Origin: Solwaraspora sp. WMMD406
GTDB taxonomy: Bacteria > Actinomycetota > Actinomycetes > Mycobacteriales > Micromonosporaceae
Direction of reading: 5' to 3'
Length of the DNA stretch: 64,000 nucleotides
Assembly (NCBI RefSeq): GCF_029626025.1
Contig: NZ_JARUBF010000001.1
Coordinates: 372,001-436,000, forward strand
How positions within the stretch are numbered: the stretch's first letter is position 1; each line of letters opens with the position of its first letter. Below the pieces are notes generated by a model. That model ran no database searches. It was not told where the DNA came from and worked only from the letters and a program-made list of their open reading frames with translations. The translations under genes were made by a program, and so were the position numbers. Shown one piece after another: positions 34,125-43,773 of the stretch.

Positions 34125-36854
34125 TCACCCCGGATTGGTAGCAGCCGGATCGGAGCCGGCCGGATCGGAAGCAGACGAGTCGCTGGCGTCGGGTTCCTCG
34201 GCCACCACCACCGTCGACGGACGGTCGACGGGCTGTGCGGGATCCGCAGCGGCTCGCGGCCCGTCAGGCACCGAACTTTGTGTGACGTCGACGTTCTCGT
34301 CGTCGGAAACCGACGCGTCCGGGTCGACATCGATGGTCGCCGGACCTCCGGTGGCATCGATCGGCGTGTCCACGGCGGTCGCCTCGGCCGAGACCGCGCC
34401 GATGGCATCCGGGTCCTCGGGAGCCGCCGGTACGTTGACCGGACCTACCCCGCTGAACAGCGCCGGCAAGGTGCCGGTGTACGCCGCCCGCAGCTCGTCC
34501 AGCCCGACGGTGAACTGGTCGCGGATCTCCAGCAGCCGGGCTCCGGGATCGGTGACCCCGATCATCGTCCACGGCAGGCCGTGTTCGACGCAGAGCGCGG
34601 TGAACGCCTTTTCCCGCCCGCGCGGCACGGCCACCATCGCCCGGCCGGCGGACTCGCTGAACAGGAAGACGAACGGCATGGAGCCGTCGGTGAACCCGTC
34701 GGGCAGCGCGATCCGGGCACCGATCCCCCGCCGTAGGCAGGCCTCGACCAGCGTCTGCGCCAAGCCGCCGTCGGACAGGTCGTGCGCCGAGCTGATGTGG
34801 CCGACCCGGGCGGCTTCGGCGAGCACCGTCGCCAGCGTCTGTTCGCGGGCCAGGTCGACGGTGGGCGGCGTACCGCCGAGGTGCTGGTGGGTGACCCACG
34901 CCCACTCGGACCCGGAAAGCTCGACCCGGGTCTCACCGAGCAGCATGATCAGGTCGCCGTCGGCGTGGGAGGGCGGCAGAAAGCCCATCGGCACCCGTTG
35001 GGTGACGTCGTCGAGTACGCCGAGCACCCCGACGACCGGGGTGGGGTGGATCGCCGCCGCCCCGGTCTGGTTGTAGAAGCTGACGTTGCCGCCGGTCACC
35101 GGGATGCCCAATTCGGCACAGCCGTCGGCCAGCCCTCGGACCGCTTCGGCGAACTGCCACATCACGCTCGGGTCCTCGGGCGAGCCGAAGTTGAGGCAGT
35201 TGGTCACCGCGACCGGCCGGGCTCCGCTGACGGCGACGTTGCGGTAGGACTCGGCGAGCGCCAGCTTGGCGCCGTGGTAGGGGTCGAGCCGGGCGTACCG
35301 GCCGTTGCCGTCGACCGACAGCGCGACCCCGAGCCCGGTCCGTTCGTCGATCCGGATGACACCGGCGTCCTCGGGCTGGGCGAGCACCGTGTTGCCGAGC
35401 ACGTACCGGTCGTACTGTTCGGTGACCCAGGTCCGGTCGCACAGGTTCGGCGACGAGATCATGCGCAGCAGGGTTTCCCGCAGCTCGTCGGGCGTACCGG
35501 GCCGGGGCAGGGTCTCGGCCCGGTCGGCCTGCAGCAGGATCAGGTCCGCCGGCTCGCGCATCGGCCGGGCGTAGACCGGCCCGTCGTCGGCCAGCGACCC
35601 CGGCGGTACGTCGACCACGACGTGATCGTGCCAGCTGATCACCAGCCGGCCCGGTCGCCCGTCCGGCTCGGCCGGGGTGACCTCGCCGATCGCGGTGGCG
35701 AGTACGCCCCACTTGGCGGCGGTGCCGAGTACGGCGTCGAGCTTGGCCGGTTCGACGATCAGCAGCATCCGTTCCTGGGACTCGCTGGCCAGGATCTCGT
35801 GCGGGTCCATGGACGGTTCGCGCAGCGGGACGCGTTCCAGCCAGACCCGCATGCCGGTGCCGGCGGCGGCGGCGGTTTCGGTCAACGCGCAGGTCAGGCC
35901 GGCTCCGCCGAGGTCCTGGATGCCGACGACCAGACCGGCGTCGTAGAGCTCCAGGCACGACTCGATCAGCAGCTTCTCCATGAACGGGTCGCCGACCTGC
36001 ACCGAGGGGCGGCGCTGCTGGCTGGCGTCGTCGAAGGTGGCGCTGGCTAGCACCGACACCCCGCCGATGCCGTCGCGGCCGGTCTTGGCACCCATCAGCA
36101 CCACGATGTTGCCGGCGCCGGCGGCAGCCTTGTTCTGCAGCCGGTGCACCGGCAGTACGCCGAGGCAGAGCGCGTTGACCAGCGGGTTGCCCTGGTAGCA
36201 GGGGTCGAAGACGACCTCGCCGCCGATGTTGGGCAGGCCGAGGCAGTTGCCGTAGCCGCCGACCCCGGCGACGACGCCGGGCAGCACCCGGGCGGTGTCG
36301 GGGTGGTCGGCGGCGCCGAAGCGCAGCGGGTCCATCACGGCGACCGGTCGGGCGCCCATGGCCAGGATGTCCCGGACGATGCCGCCGACGCCGGTGGCCG
36401 CGCCCTGATAGGGCTCGACGAAGCTGGGGTGGTTGTGCGACTCGACCTTGAAGGTGACCGCGAGGTCGTCGGAGACCCGGATCACGCCGGCGTTCTCGCC
36501 GATGCCGGCGAGCATCAGCTCGCTCGGCGGGGCCTTCTCACTGAACTGCCGCAGGTGCACCTTGCTCGACTTGTATGAGCAGTGCTCGCTCCACATGATC
36601 GAGTACATGGCGAGCTCGGACTGGGTGGGCCGGCGACCGAGGATCTGCCGGATCCGCTCGTACTCGTCGTCGCGTAGCCCGAGGTCCGGGTAGGGCTGGA
36701 GTTCGTCGGGCGTGTCGGTGGCCCGCTCGACGGTGTCCGGGCTGCCCACGTACTGGTCGATCGGCAGCGCCGGGCCGCCGCTGGCCGTGGCCGGTCCGAC
36801 TGCACCGGTCGGACCACCGGCACCGGTCGACGTCGTGTCGGACTGGATGGTCAT
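34125..36854 (-). CDS. purL: Phosphoribosylformylglycinamidine synthase subunit PurL, with an extra C-terminal acidic tail
   Basis: 909 residues from the ATG at 36854, overlapping the purQ stop by 4 nt. Small-type PurL motifs are present: [68 protein letters not shown] and HDLSDGG. With PurQ and PurS it makes formylglycinamidine ribonucleotide. After the normal end (about residue 800, near [10 protein letters not shown]) there are roughly 110 residues of Asp/Ala/Ser/Pro-rich sequence ([23 protein letters not shown]) not typical of the family. An N-terminal extension of about 40 Gly/Thr-rich residues precedes the conserved part. The core assignment is certain. Confidence 0.95.
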   Translation of the reverse strand: MTIQSDTTSTGAGGPTGAVGPATASGGPALPIDQYVGSPDTVERATDTPDELQPYPDLGLRDDEYERIRQILGRRPTQSELAMYSIMWSEHCSYKSSKVHLRQFSEKAPPSELMLAGIGENAGVIRVSDDLAVTFKVESHNHPSFVEPYQGAATGVGGIVRDILAMGARPVAVMDPLRFGAADHPDTARVLPGVVAGVGGYGNCLGLPNIGGEVVFDPCYQGNPLVNALCLGVLPVHRLQNKAAAGAGNIVVLMGAKTGRDGIGGVSVLASATFDDASQQRRPSVQVGDPFMEKLLIESCLELYDAGLVVGIQDLGGAGLTCALTETAAAAGTGMRVWLERVPLREPSMDPHEILASESQERMLLIVEPAKLDAVLGTAAKWGVLATAIGEVTPAEPDGRPGRLVISWHDHVVVDVPPGSLADDGPVYARPMREPADLILLQADRAETLPRPGTPDELRETLLRMISSPNLCDRTWVTEQYDRYVLGNTVLAQPEDAGVIRIDERTGLGVALSVDGNGRYARLDPYHGAKLALAESYRNVAVSGARPVAVTNCLNFGSPEDPSVMWQFAEAVRGLADGCAELGIPVTGGNVSFYNQTGAAAIHPTPVVGVLGVLDDVTQRVPMGFLPPSHADGDLIMLLGETRVELSGSEWAWVTHQHLGGTPPTVDLAREQTLATVLAEAARVGHISSAHDLSDGGLAQTLVEACLRRGIGARIALPDGFTDGSMPFVFLFSESAGRAMVAVPRGREKAFTALCVEHGLPWTMIGVTDPGARLLEIRDQFTVGLDELRAAYTGTLPALFSGVGPVNVPAAPEDPDAIGAVSAEATAVDTPIDATGGPATIDVDPDASVSDDENVDVTQSSVPDGPRAAADPAQPVDRPSTVVVAEEPDASDSSASDPAGSDPAATNPG

Positions 36855-37534
36855 GCCGGCACTCCCGCGAGGTGCTTGAGGATGGAGGTGAAGAACCCGA
36901 GCCCGTCGCGGGATGGGCCGGTCAGGTCCTCGACGGCGTGTTCCGGGTGGGGCATCAGCCCGACGACGTTGCCGGCCTTGTTGGTGACGCCGGCGATGTC
37001 GCGCAGCGACCCGTTGGGGTTTCCGCCGACGTACCGGGCCACCACGCGGCCGGTCGCCTCCAGCTCGTCGAGGGTCCGATCGTCGGCGACGTAGCACCCT
37101 TCGCCGCTCTTGAGCGGGATGAGCACTTCCTGCCGGGGCGAGAAGGCGTTGGTGAACGCGGTGCCGGCGGTCTCGATCCGGATCATCTGATCCCGGTTGC
37201 GGAAGTGCAGATGCTGGTTGCGCGTGAGCGCCCCCGGTAGCAGATGGGCCTCGCACAGGATCTGAAAACCGTTGCAGATGCCCAGTACCGGCATTCCGCC
37301 GTGCGCGGCGGCGACGATCGACTGCATCACCGGAGCGAACCGGGCGATCGCCCCACACCGCAGATAGTCGCCGTACGAGAAGCCGCCCGGCAGCACGACC
37401 GCCTCGACGCCGCGCAGATCGGCGTCGTCGTGCCAGAGCCGCACGGCGTCACCACCGGCCAGCCGTACGGCCCGCGCGGCGTCACCGTCGTCGAGCGACC
37501 CAGGGAAGGTCACCACACCGATCCGGGCGGTCAT
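36851..37534 (-). CDS. purQ: Phosphoribosylformylglycinamidine synthase glutaminase subunit PurQ
   Basis: 227 residues, class I glutamine amidotransferase. The oxyanion motif is [17 protein letters not shown], the nucleophile is the Cys of [11 protein letters not shown], and the His/Glu pair is in [11 protein letters not shown]. It supplies ammonia to PurL. Its start overlaps the purS stop by 4 nt and its stop overlaps the purL start, so purS-purQ-purL are translationally coupled. Confidence 0.97.
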   Translation of the reverse strand: MTARIGVVTFPGSLDDGDAARAVRLAGGDAVRLWHDDADLRGVEAVVLPGGFSYGDYLRCGAIARFAPVMQSIVAAAHGGMPVLGICNGFQILCEAHLLPGALTRNQHLHFRNRDQMIRIETAGTAFTNAFSPRQEVLIPLKSGEGCYVADDRTLDELEATGRVVARYVGGNPNGSLRDIAGVTNKAGNVVGLMPHPEHAVEDLTGPSRDGLGFFTSILKHLAGVPA

Positions 37535-37794
37535 GACGGCTCGTCCGCTCCTTCGGTCCGCTCGCCCAGGTGCACCGAGTAGTCCTCGATCACCGGGTTG
37601 GCCAGCAACTTGTCCGCGATCTCACGAGCCCGGTCGAGATCGGGTTCGCCAGCGAACTCGATCTCGATCCGCCGGCCGATCCGTACCGACGAAACGTCAC
37701 CGACCCCGAGTCGAGGCAGCGCGTTGGCGACCGCCTGACCCTGTGGATCGAGGATTTCCGGCTTGAGCATGACGTCGACGACGACGCGAGCCAC
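37531..37794 (-). CDS. purS: Phosphoribosylformylglycinamidine synthase subunit PurS
   Basis: 87 residues with the family pattern [38 protein letters not shown] and the C-terminal [10 protein letters not shown]. It is the small scaffold subunit that joins PurL and PurQ. It is the first gene of the purSQL operon; its promoter must lie in the 37795-38000 region, where I see no clear element. Confidence 0.96.
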   Translation of the reverse strand: MARVVVDVMLKPEILDPQGQAVANALPRLGVGDVSSVRIGRRIEIEFAGEPDLDRAREIADKLLANPVIEDYSVHLGERTEGADEPS

Positions 37795-38178
37795 GTGGCA
37801 CTCCTGACCGTGTACGCGTTGGGGTGCCGGCCACGAACGGGCCGCGCAATGGTCAGCCTACCTGGTGACGCCGGGTCCGCCGCAGCTGCCGTCCACGAGG
37901 CGAACCGGTGATCGGGCCACGAATCAGCCACGATCGGATAACGGGCCGACGGGGACGACGGCGACGACGCGCCGTACCGACCAGGAGGACATCACCGCAT
38001 CGTATGACCTCGATTTGATCCTTGTAGATGCCCCCGCCGACGCCTACCGTCAATCGTCAAACGGCTGATGGCAGCCATCGGACGTTCGCTGTAACACTCC
38101 GCCGACCGGACACCCGTCCGGAGGCGGTGGCTCACCCGACCCGTCACCTCGGGTTACCCCTCGGAAGGAGCCCCCTCC
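37795..38178. promoter_or_regulatory. Divergent intergenic region between purS and the protease gene
   Basis: 384 bp without a gene. It contains a nested 5' leader hairpin before the protease: CCGGAC (38106-38111) pairs with GTCCGG (38116-38121), enclosed by CCGCC (38099-38103) and GGCGG (38123-38127). The protease has AAGGAG at about 38164-38169. No promoter hexamers or riboswitch could be assigned with confidence. Confidence 0.4.
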
Positions 38179-38853
38179 ATGCGCTTTCGCCTGACCCTGG
38201 CGGCAGTCGCCACCACCCTGATCGGCGTACTCGCCGCCCCCTCGACAGCCGCCGCCGCGCCGGAAGAAATCATCGGCGGCGGTACGGTCTCCTCGGCGCC
38301 GTGGGCCGCCGCGGTCTTCAGCAACGGCTCGTTCACCTGCTCCGGCTCGATCATCGCCCCCAACTGGGTGCTGACCGCGCGGCACTGCGTCAGCGGCTCG
38401 ATGTCGGTCCGGGTCGGCAGCGTCTACCGGTCGTCCGGCGGCGTCACCCGTACCGTCAGCGCCGCGTACGGACAGTACGACCTGGCCCTGCTCTACTTCT
38501 CCAGCCCGATCAGCACCTCGTACGTGACGCTGTCCAGCAGCTACCCGCCGGTGGGCTCGACCAACAGCATCTACGGCTGGGGCATGACCTGCTACAGCGG
38601 CTGCTCGGCGTCGAGCCAGCTCAAGACCGCCTCGGTTCAGGTGACCAGCACCAGCGTCACCGACGCGTACGGCGGACGGGCCATCCGCAGCACCCGGATC
38701 AACGGCAACGCCTGGCGCGGTGACTCCGGCGGCCCGCAGTTCTACAACGGCCAGCAGGTCGGGGTGGCCTCCACCGCCAACGGCGTCAACATCCAGAACT
38801 ACGGTTCGGTCGCCTACAACCGCAGCTGGATCCGGTCGGTCTCCGGGGTCTGA
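38179..38853 (+). CDS. Secreted trypsin-like serine protease (S1 family)
   Basis: 224 residues. Signal peptide (LTLAAVATTLIGVLAAPSTAAAA) then directly EEIIGGGTVSSAPW, the mature S1-type N-terminus, with almost no propeptide. The catalytic triad is in LTARHC (His), GQYDLALL (Asp) and WRGDSGGPQF (Ser). Cysteine pairs SFTCSG/ARHC and TCYSGC allow two disulfides. It is compact, close to the streptogrisin/trypsin core. The residue six before the active Ser, the S1 pocket base, is Asn/Ala rather than a clear Asp, so trypsin-type specificity is uncertain. It is followed by a terminator. Confidence 0.92.
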   Translation: MRFRLTLAAVATTLIGVLAAPSTAAAAPEEIIGGGTVSSAPWAAAVFSNGSFTCSGSIIAPNWVLTARHCVSGSMSVRVGSVYRSSGGVTRTVSAAYGQYDLALLYFSSPISTSYVTLSSSYPPVGSTNSIYGWGMTCYSGCSASSQLKTASVQVTSTSVTDAYGGRAIRSTRINGNAWRGDSGGPQFYNGQQVGVASTANGVNIQNYGSVAYNRSWIRSVSGV

Positions 38854-38900
38854 GCACCCCTGTCCGAAACGTCGCCGGAAGCTACGAACACGACGGTAAC

Positions 38901-38938
38901 CGGCGCGGACTCCGAGATCAGGTACGGAGTCCGCGCCG
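38901..38938 (+). terminator. Terminator hairpin after the protease gene
   Basis: CGGCGCGGACTCCG (38901-38914) pairs perfectly with 38925-38938 around a 10-nt loop, followed by TTCCGTTT, a short T-rich stretch. Confidence 0.85.
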
Positions 38939-39012
38939 TTCCGTTTCGCAGATGGCGCCGGGGCCACCAATGCTCGCATGACGAGCATCACGCTCCTTCT
39001 AGCATCGACGGC

Positions 39013-39432
39013 GTGCTGGTCGTGACGACGGATCATCTACCCGGCTACGAGATCAGGGCCGTGCTGGGCGAGGTGGTGACCTCGGTGGTCCGGTCTATCA
39101 ACCCGTTCAAGGAAGGCGTCAAGCAACTCCGGGGCGGCAAGTCGGATCCGGACGGGGCGGCGAACCTGACCAAGTACCGGACCGAGATCGTCGGCAAGCT
39201 CGGCGAGGCGGCCAAGAAGAAGGGCGCCAACGCGGTGATCGGGATGCGCTTCGACACCCGGCAGATCGGCAACACCCACATGGAGCTCTGCGCCTACGGC
39301 ACCGCCGCGGTGGTGCTGCAGATCCGTCCGGACGCCGGCGACGACTCCAAACAGCTGAAGGTCGAGGCCAGTCACGCCGACGCCAGCGCCGGAAACGAGA
39401 CCGGCGGTTCCGCCGGCTCCGGCAGCAAATAG
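39013..39432 (+). CDS. YbjQ/UPF0145-type putative heavy-metal-binding protein
   Basis: 139 residues from a GTG at 39013. The domain starts VVTTDHLPGYEIRAVLGEV and includes NPFKEGVKQLRGG, TEIVGKLGEAAKKKGANAVIGMRFDT and LCAYGTAAVVL, the typical YbjQ fold seen as pentamers. About 25 extra Ser/Gly-rich residues form the C-terminus. It is cytoplasmic; metal binding in this family is inferred from structure and not established. It stands alone, convergent with purB. Confidence 0.88.
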   Translation: MLVVTTDHLPGYEIRAVLGEVVTSVVRSINPFKEGVKQLRGGKSDPDGAANLTKYRTEIVGKLGEAAKKKGANAVIGMRFDTRQIGNTHMELCAYGTAAVVLQIRPDAGDDSKQLKVEASHADASAGNETGGSAGSGSK

Positions 39433-39473
39433 GTCGGGACCAGCGCGGCGAGGTTCGGCGGACGCGGCGAGGT

Positions 39474-40907
39474 TCAGAGGATCGGCGCGGGGTGGTAGGC
39501 GGCGGCCTTCGGATGGGCCGCGACCACCTCTGCCACCAGATCCGCCACCGCCCGTACCTGCGCGAGTGCCGCGCCCACGAAGCCGGCCCGGTCGTCGGCG
39601 ACCGTGGCCAGCTCGTCGCGGCTCAGGCCGAGCCGGTAGTCGGCGGCCAACCGGTCGAACAGGTCGTTACCCGCCGCGCCCTCTTCCCGCATGGCGAGCG
39701 CCACCGCGACCGCGTGCTCCTTGATCACCTCGTGGGCGACCTCCCGGCCGACGCCCTTGCGAACGGCGGCGACCAGCACCCGGGTGGTGGCCAGGAACGG
39801 CAGGTAGCGGTCGAGCTCCCGGGAGATCACCGCCGGGTACGCCCCGAATTCATCCAGTACGGTGAGGAAGGTCTGGAACAATCCGTCGGCGGCGAAGAAG
39901 GCGTCCGGCAGAGCCACCCGGCGCACCACCGAACAGGACACGTCCCCCTCGTTCCACTGGTCGCCGGCCAACTCGCCGACCATGGACACGTATCCCCGGA
40001 TCACCACGGCCAGTCCGTTCACCCGCTCGCTGGACCGGGTGTTCATCTTGTGCGGCATCGCGCTCGACCCGACCTGGCCGGGTCGGAATCCCTCGGTGAC
40101 CAGCTCCTGGCCGACCATCAGCCGGATGGTGGTGGCCAGTGACGACGGCGCCGCCGCGACCTGCGCCAGGGCGGAGAGGACGTCGAGGTCGAGCGAACGC
40201 GGATAGACCTGACCGACGCTGTGCAGCACCCGTTCGAACCCCAGGTGCGCCGCGACTCGCTGCTCCAGCTCCGCGACCTTGGCCGGGTCGCCGTCGAACA
40301 GGTCGAGTTGATCGGCGGCCGTACCGACCGGGCCCTTGATCCCGCGCAGCGGGTACCGGCCGATCAGCTCGGTCAGCCGCTCGTACCCGATGAGCAGTTC
40401 CTCAGCCGCCGAGGCGAACCGCTTTCCCAAGGTGGTGGCCTGGGCCGCAACGTTGTGCGACCGACCGGCCATCACCAGATCGCCGTACTCGATCGCGAGC
40501 CGGGCCAGCCGCACCAGCGCCGCGACCGTCCGGTCACGGATCAGTTCCATGGACGCCCGGATCTGCAGCTGTTCGACGTTCTCGGTGAGATCCCGGGACG
40601 TCATTCCCTTGTGTACGTGCTCGTGTCCGGCCAGCGCGCTGAATTCCTCGATCCGGGCCTTCACGTCGTGGCGGGTGACCCGCTCACGGTCCGCGATCGC
40701 CGCCAGGTCGACCCGGTCGAGAACCCGCTCGTACGCCTCGACGACCCCGTCCGGCAGCGTCACGCCGAGATCCCGCTGGGCGCGCAGCACAGCCAGCCAC
40801 AGCCGCCGCTCCATCCGGATCTTCTCCTCCGGGGACCAGATGGCGACGAGTTCCGGGGAGGCGTAGCGAGCGGCGAGCACGTTGGGGATCTGCGGGCGCG
40901 AAGTCAC
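39474..40907 (-). CDS. purB: Adenylosuccinate lyase
   Basis: 477 residues from a GTG at 40907. Superfamily signature SSAMPHKMNTRSSERVNGL contains the mobile catalytic serine loop. TRHDVKARIEEF, HKGMTSRDLTENVEQLQ and the catalytic His region GRSHNVAAQATTLGKR match the PurB family. It cleaves SAICAR to AICAR and adenylosuccinate to AMP. It lies alone, separate from purSQL, and is convergent with the YbjQ-like gene. The 255-bp gap after 40907 holds no recognised element. Confidence 0.96.
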   Translation of the reverse strand: MTSRPQIPNVLAARYASPELVAIWSPEEKIRMERRLWLAVLRAQRDLGVTLPDGVVEAYERVLDRVDLAAIADRERVTRHDVKARIEEFSALAGHEHVHKGMTSRDLTENVEQLQIRASMELIRDRTVAALVRLARLAIEYGDLVMAGRSHNVAAQATTLGKRFASAAEELLIGYERLTELIGRYPLRGIKGPVGTAADQLDLFDGDPAKVAELEQRVAAHLGFERVLHSVGQVYPRSLDLDVLSALAQVAAAPSSLATTIRLMVGQELVTEGFRPGQVGSSAMPHKMNTRSSERVNGLAVVIRGYVSMVGELAGDQWNEGDVSCSVVRRVALPDAFFAADGLFQTFLTVLDEFGAYPAVISRELDRYLPFLATTRVLVAAVRKGVGREVAHEVIKEHAVAVALAMREEGAAGNDLFDRLAADYRLGLSRDELATVADDRAGFVGAALAQVRAVADLVAEVVAAHPKAAAYHPAPIL

Positions 40908-41162
40908 GTACCGCAGTCTGTCATGTCGCCGGACCCCGTCGGACCGGTCGGGCCAGCTGGCGACGGTGCGGTCGGCACCGTGGCGCGATCACGTACCTGG
41001 GGATCGCTATCCCGTCCGCTACCTTGACGACCGCCGGCTGCCCAATCTCGACATAAATGCGTAACTAGCCGCATTTTTCGTCGTTCAGCCAGACGGGTCC
41101 ATCGCCGGCCGGGCCACTCCTGCCCTCGAAGCCGGACGTCGCCACCACTGAGACGAAGGAAC

Positions 41163-41741
41163 GTGCGCCTCACCATGCAACGAAGAATCTCGATCACCTT
41201 GCTGGCGGCGTTCGCCGGTGCCGTCATCAGCTCGGAGACGACCGGTCCGGCCGACGCGACACTCGCCGACACCGCCCCGCCGACCGACGCGCGGGTCGCC
41301 GGCATCGACGCGGACACCGGACCGGCCTCGGGCGGAACCACCGTCGTCATCACCGGCACCGGCCTCACGGCCGCGACAGGTGTCACCTTCGCCGGCAGCC
41401 CCGGCGACAACTTCGCGGTGGACCGGGACGGAATGGTGATCATCGTGGACACTCCGCCCAACGCTGGCGGTCCCACCTCGGTCGAGGTCGTGTTCCCCGC
41501 CGGAGCCGTGCCGGCCGGTACGTACACCTACGTCGAACCGACCAGCCCGGACGGCGAACCCGAGACCGGGCGGAACGACACTGGGCGAGACGACACGACT
41601 GGCCTGACCCTCGTCGGCGCTTCCGGACCCGAGTTGCCGGTGACCGGGCCGGAGCCGGGCGACGTCGCGGCCGGCGGGGTACTGGCGATCCTGCTCGGCG
41701 CGGCGTTGCGGGTGGCCGCCGGCCGACGCCCCCCGCACTGA
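41163..41741 (+). CDS. Secreted IPT/TIG-domain protein with LPxTG cell-wall sorting signal
   Basis: 192 residues from a GTG at 41163 (an ATG at 41175 is also possible; AAGGA at 41155 fits neither perfectly). A signal-like N-terminus (RISITLLAAFAGAVISS) is followed by one IPT/TIG domain, about residues 44-124 (GPASGGTTVVITGTGL, TSVEVVFPAGAVPAGTYTY). The C-terminus is LPVTG at 158-162, a hydrophobic stretch (GGVLAILLGAALRVAAG) and RRPPH, a classic sortase signal. It should be covalently anchored to peptidoglycan or pili. No sortase gene is in the window. Confidence 0.82.
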   Translation: MRLTMQRRISITLLAAFAGAVISSETTGPADATLADTAPPTDARVAGIDADTGPASGGTTVVITGTGLTAATGVTFAGSPGDNFAVDRDGMVIIVDTPPNAGGPTSVEVVFPAGAVPAGTYTYVEPTSPDGEPETGRNDTGRDDTTGLTLVGASGPELPVTGPEPGDVAAGGVLAILLGAALRVAAGRRPPH

Positions 41742-41820
41742 CCACGCGCTCAGGTCTCACCGCGCAGCGGTACGCACTGCGACGGACCGCACCGCAGCGG
41801 TCCTCACACCTCAGCGGACC

Positions 41821-43112
41821 TCACCGCTCGACGATCGCCGTGACGCCCTGCCCGCCGGCCGCACAGATCGAGATCAGCGCGCGCCCGGAGCCGCGTTCGG
41901 CGAGCAGTTCGCCGCGGTCGCGACGATCCGCCCGCCGGTGGCGGCGAACGGGTGCCCGGCGGCGAGCGACGACCCGTTGACGTTGAGCTTGGCCCGATCG
42001 ATGCTGCCGAGAGCCTCGGCCAGACCGAGACGGTCCCGGCAGAACTCCGGCGACTCCCAAGCCGCCAGCGTCGCCAGCACCTGTGCGGCGAACGCCTCGT
42101 GGATCTCGTAGAAGTCGAAGTCCCGCAGGGTCAGCCCGGCCCGTGCCAACAGGCGCGGCACCGCGTACACCGGGGCCGTCAACAGCCCGTCGTCGCCGTG
42201 CACGAAGTCGACGGCGGCGACCTCGGACGGCCCGAACCAGGCCAGCACCGGAAGGTCGCGCCGCGTCGCCCACTCCTCGCTGGCCAACAGTACGGCGGAC
42301 GCCCCGTCGGTGAGCGGGGAGGAGTTGCCGGCGGTCAGGGTCGCCCGGTCGGCGTTTCGGCCCCGGGTGCCGAAGACCGGTCGGAGCCGGGCGAGTTTGT
42401 CGACGCTGGCGTCCGGTCGCAGGTTCTGGTCGCTGGTCAGCCCCAGGTAGGGCGTCATCAGGTCGTCGAAGAAGCCCCGCTCGTACGCGGCGGCCAGCCG
42501 ACGATGCGAGGCGAGCGCCAGTTCGTCCTGTGCCTGTCGGTCGATGTTCCATTCCAGAGCTGTGATCGCCGCGTGTTCCCCCATGGACAGTCCGGTACGG
42601 GGTTCGGCGTTGCGTGGGGCCTCCGGGGCGAACATCTGACCCGGTCGCAGCCGCCGGGCGGCCCGGAGCCGGTCGCCGAGAGTCCGGGCGGAGTTGATCC
42701 GCAGCAGCGTACGGCGCAGTTCCTCGTTGACCGCCAACGGCGCGTCACTGGTGGTGTCGACACCGCCGGCGATCCCGACCTCGATCTGACCCAACGCGAT
42801 CTTGTTGGCGACGAGGATGGCCGCTTCCAGCCCGGTGCCGCAGGCCTGCCCGATGTCGTAGGCCGGCGTACGGGGGTCGAGGCGCGAGCCGAGCACGACC
42901 TCCCGGGTGAGGTTGAAGTCCCGGGCGTGCTTGAGCACCGCCCCGGCCACGACCTCGCCGAGCAGTTCACCGGCCAGCCCGAACCGGGCGATCAAACCGT
43001 CGATCGCCGCGGTCAGCATGTCCTGGTTGGTGGCGTCGGCGTAGTGACTGTTGGACCGCGCGAACGGAATCCGGTTGCCTCCGACGATCGCGACCCGGCG
43101 GATGCTCGCCAC
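41821..43112 (-). pseudogene. Acetyl-CoA acyltransferase (thiolase, FadI-like) with a frameshift near the 3' end
   Basis: The reading frame from 43112 gives 412 residues of a good thiolase: nucleophile in GQACGTGLEAA, EIHEAFAAQVL, and NVNGSSLAAGHPFAATGGRI. It then diverges after IVATAA into unrelated residues and stops at 41874. The correct ending (LLAERGSGRALISICAAGGQGVTAIVER, given here in two parts: LLAERGSGRALISI and CAAGGQGVTAIVER) is present one frame away, up to 41821. One base is missing next to 41907, where AAG CTG became AACTG. The lost segment contains the second catalytic cysteine (CAAGGQG), so the product should be inactive unless this is a sequencing error. It lies among other broken lipid genes. 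Confidence 0.85.
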
Positions 43113-43174
43113 GATGTGCCTCCTCCAGACACCGATCCCCTTGCCGATACCCTACTGACGAGTAGGATACGCCC

Positions 43175-43702
43175 ATGGGTGACCGGTACGCGAGCTTCGC
43201 CAACTCCGCGCCGGGCCGCGCACGCCGCCCGGCTACGACCGCGTCGCCGAGGCTGGATGTTCGACGTGGTCGCCACGGCGAGTGTGGACGACGAGGTGGT
43301 GTGGCGCGGCGAGTCGACGTACCCGCACCGTACGGGCGGCCGCCGCCGTCGCGGCGAGGGTCCCGACGGCCCTCCTGGTGGCGGGTCCCGGCCCAGGTGG
43401 GTACGCGGTACGCCCGGGTCTCCGGGGACCACAATCCGATCCACACCTCGACCCTCGGCGCCCGGCTGTTCGGCTTCCGCCGGCGGATCGCCCACGGCAT
43501 GTGGAGTACGGCACGGTGTCTGGCCGCTCTGGAGGGTCGGCTGCCCTCGGCGTACACGGTGGCGGTGACCTTCGCCGCGCCGATGCCGCTGCCGGCGACC
43601 GTCTCGTTCGCCGCCCGGGCCGACCTGGCCGGAAACGGTTGGACGTTCGGGCTGCACGACGCCCGGACCGCCCGCCCGCATCTGACGGGTACGGTCAGCT
43701 GA
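43175..43702 (+). pseudogene. MaoC-like acyl dehydratase remnant, truncated and frameshifted
   Basis: The 3' part in the frame of 43175 is a clear hot-dog-fold dehydratase ending: VGTRYARVSGDHNPIH with the catalytic Asp/His, then LFGFRRRIAHGMW and FAAPMPLPATVSF. The preceding segment MFDVVATASVDDEVVWRGES (43257 onward) is in another frame, so a shift lies between about 43346 and 43376. The normal first 100 or so residues are missing: only GDRYASF remains near the apparent start. In relatives a 3-oxoacyl-ACP reductase usually lies between the thiolase and this gene; here it is absent, which suggests a deletion. Confidence 0.8.
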
Positions 43703-43773
43703 CGGCCCGACGCGCTCAGCTGACGCTGGCCGGGCTCAGCTGACGCTGGCCGGGCTCAGCCGACGGCTGGCCG
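43694..43773. repeat. 20-bp tandem repeat spanning two convergent stop codons
   Basis: Units GCTCAGCTGACGCTGGCCGG start at 43714 and 43734, with degenerate copies at 43694 and 43754. The first holds the TGA of the MaoC remnant and the last holds the stop of the TetR gene. Confidence 0.85.

Noticed and set aside
32238-34736. Long plus-strand ORF overlapping the repeat-rich membrane protein and purL
   Set aside because: Arg/Pro/Thr-rich shadow of the +31238 gene; its 3' part is antisense to purL.
41163-41741. Sortase-pilus locus
   Set aside because: Only one LPxTG protein is present; no sortase or further pilin genes are nearby.
41952-43568. 538-codon plus-strand ORF
   Set aside because: Mostly antisense to the thiolase; only its short end matches part of the MaoC remnant, which is annotated separately.
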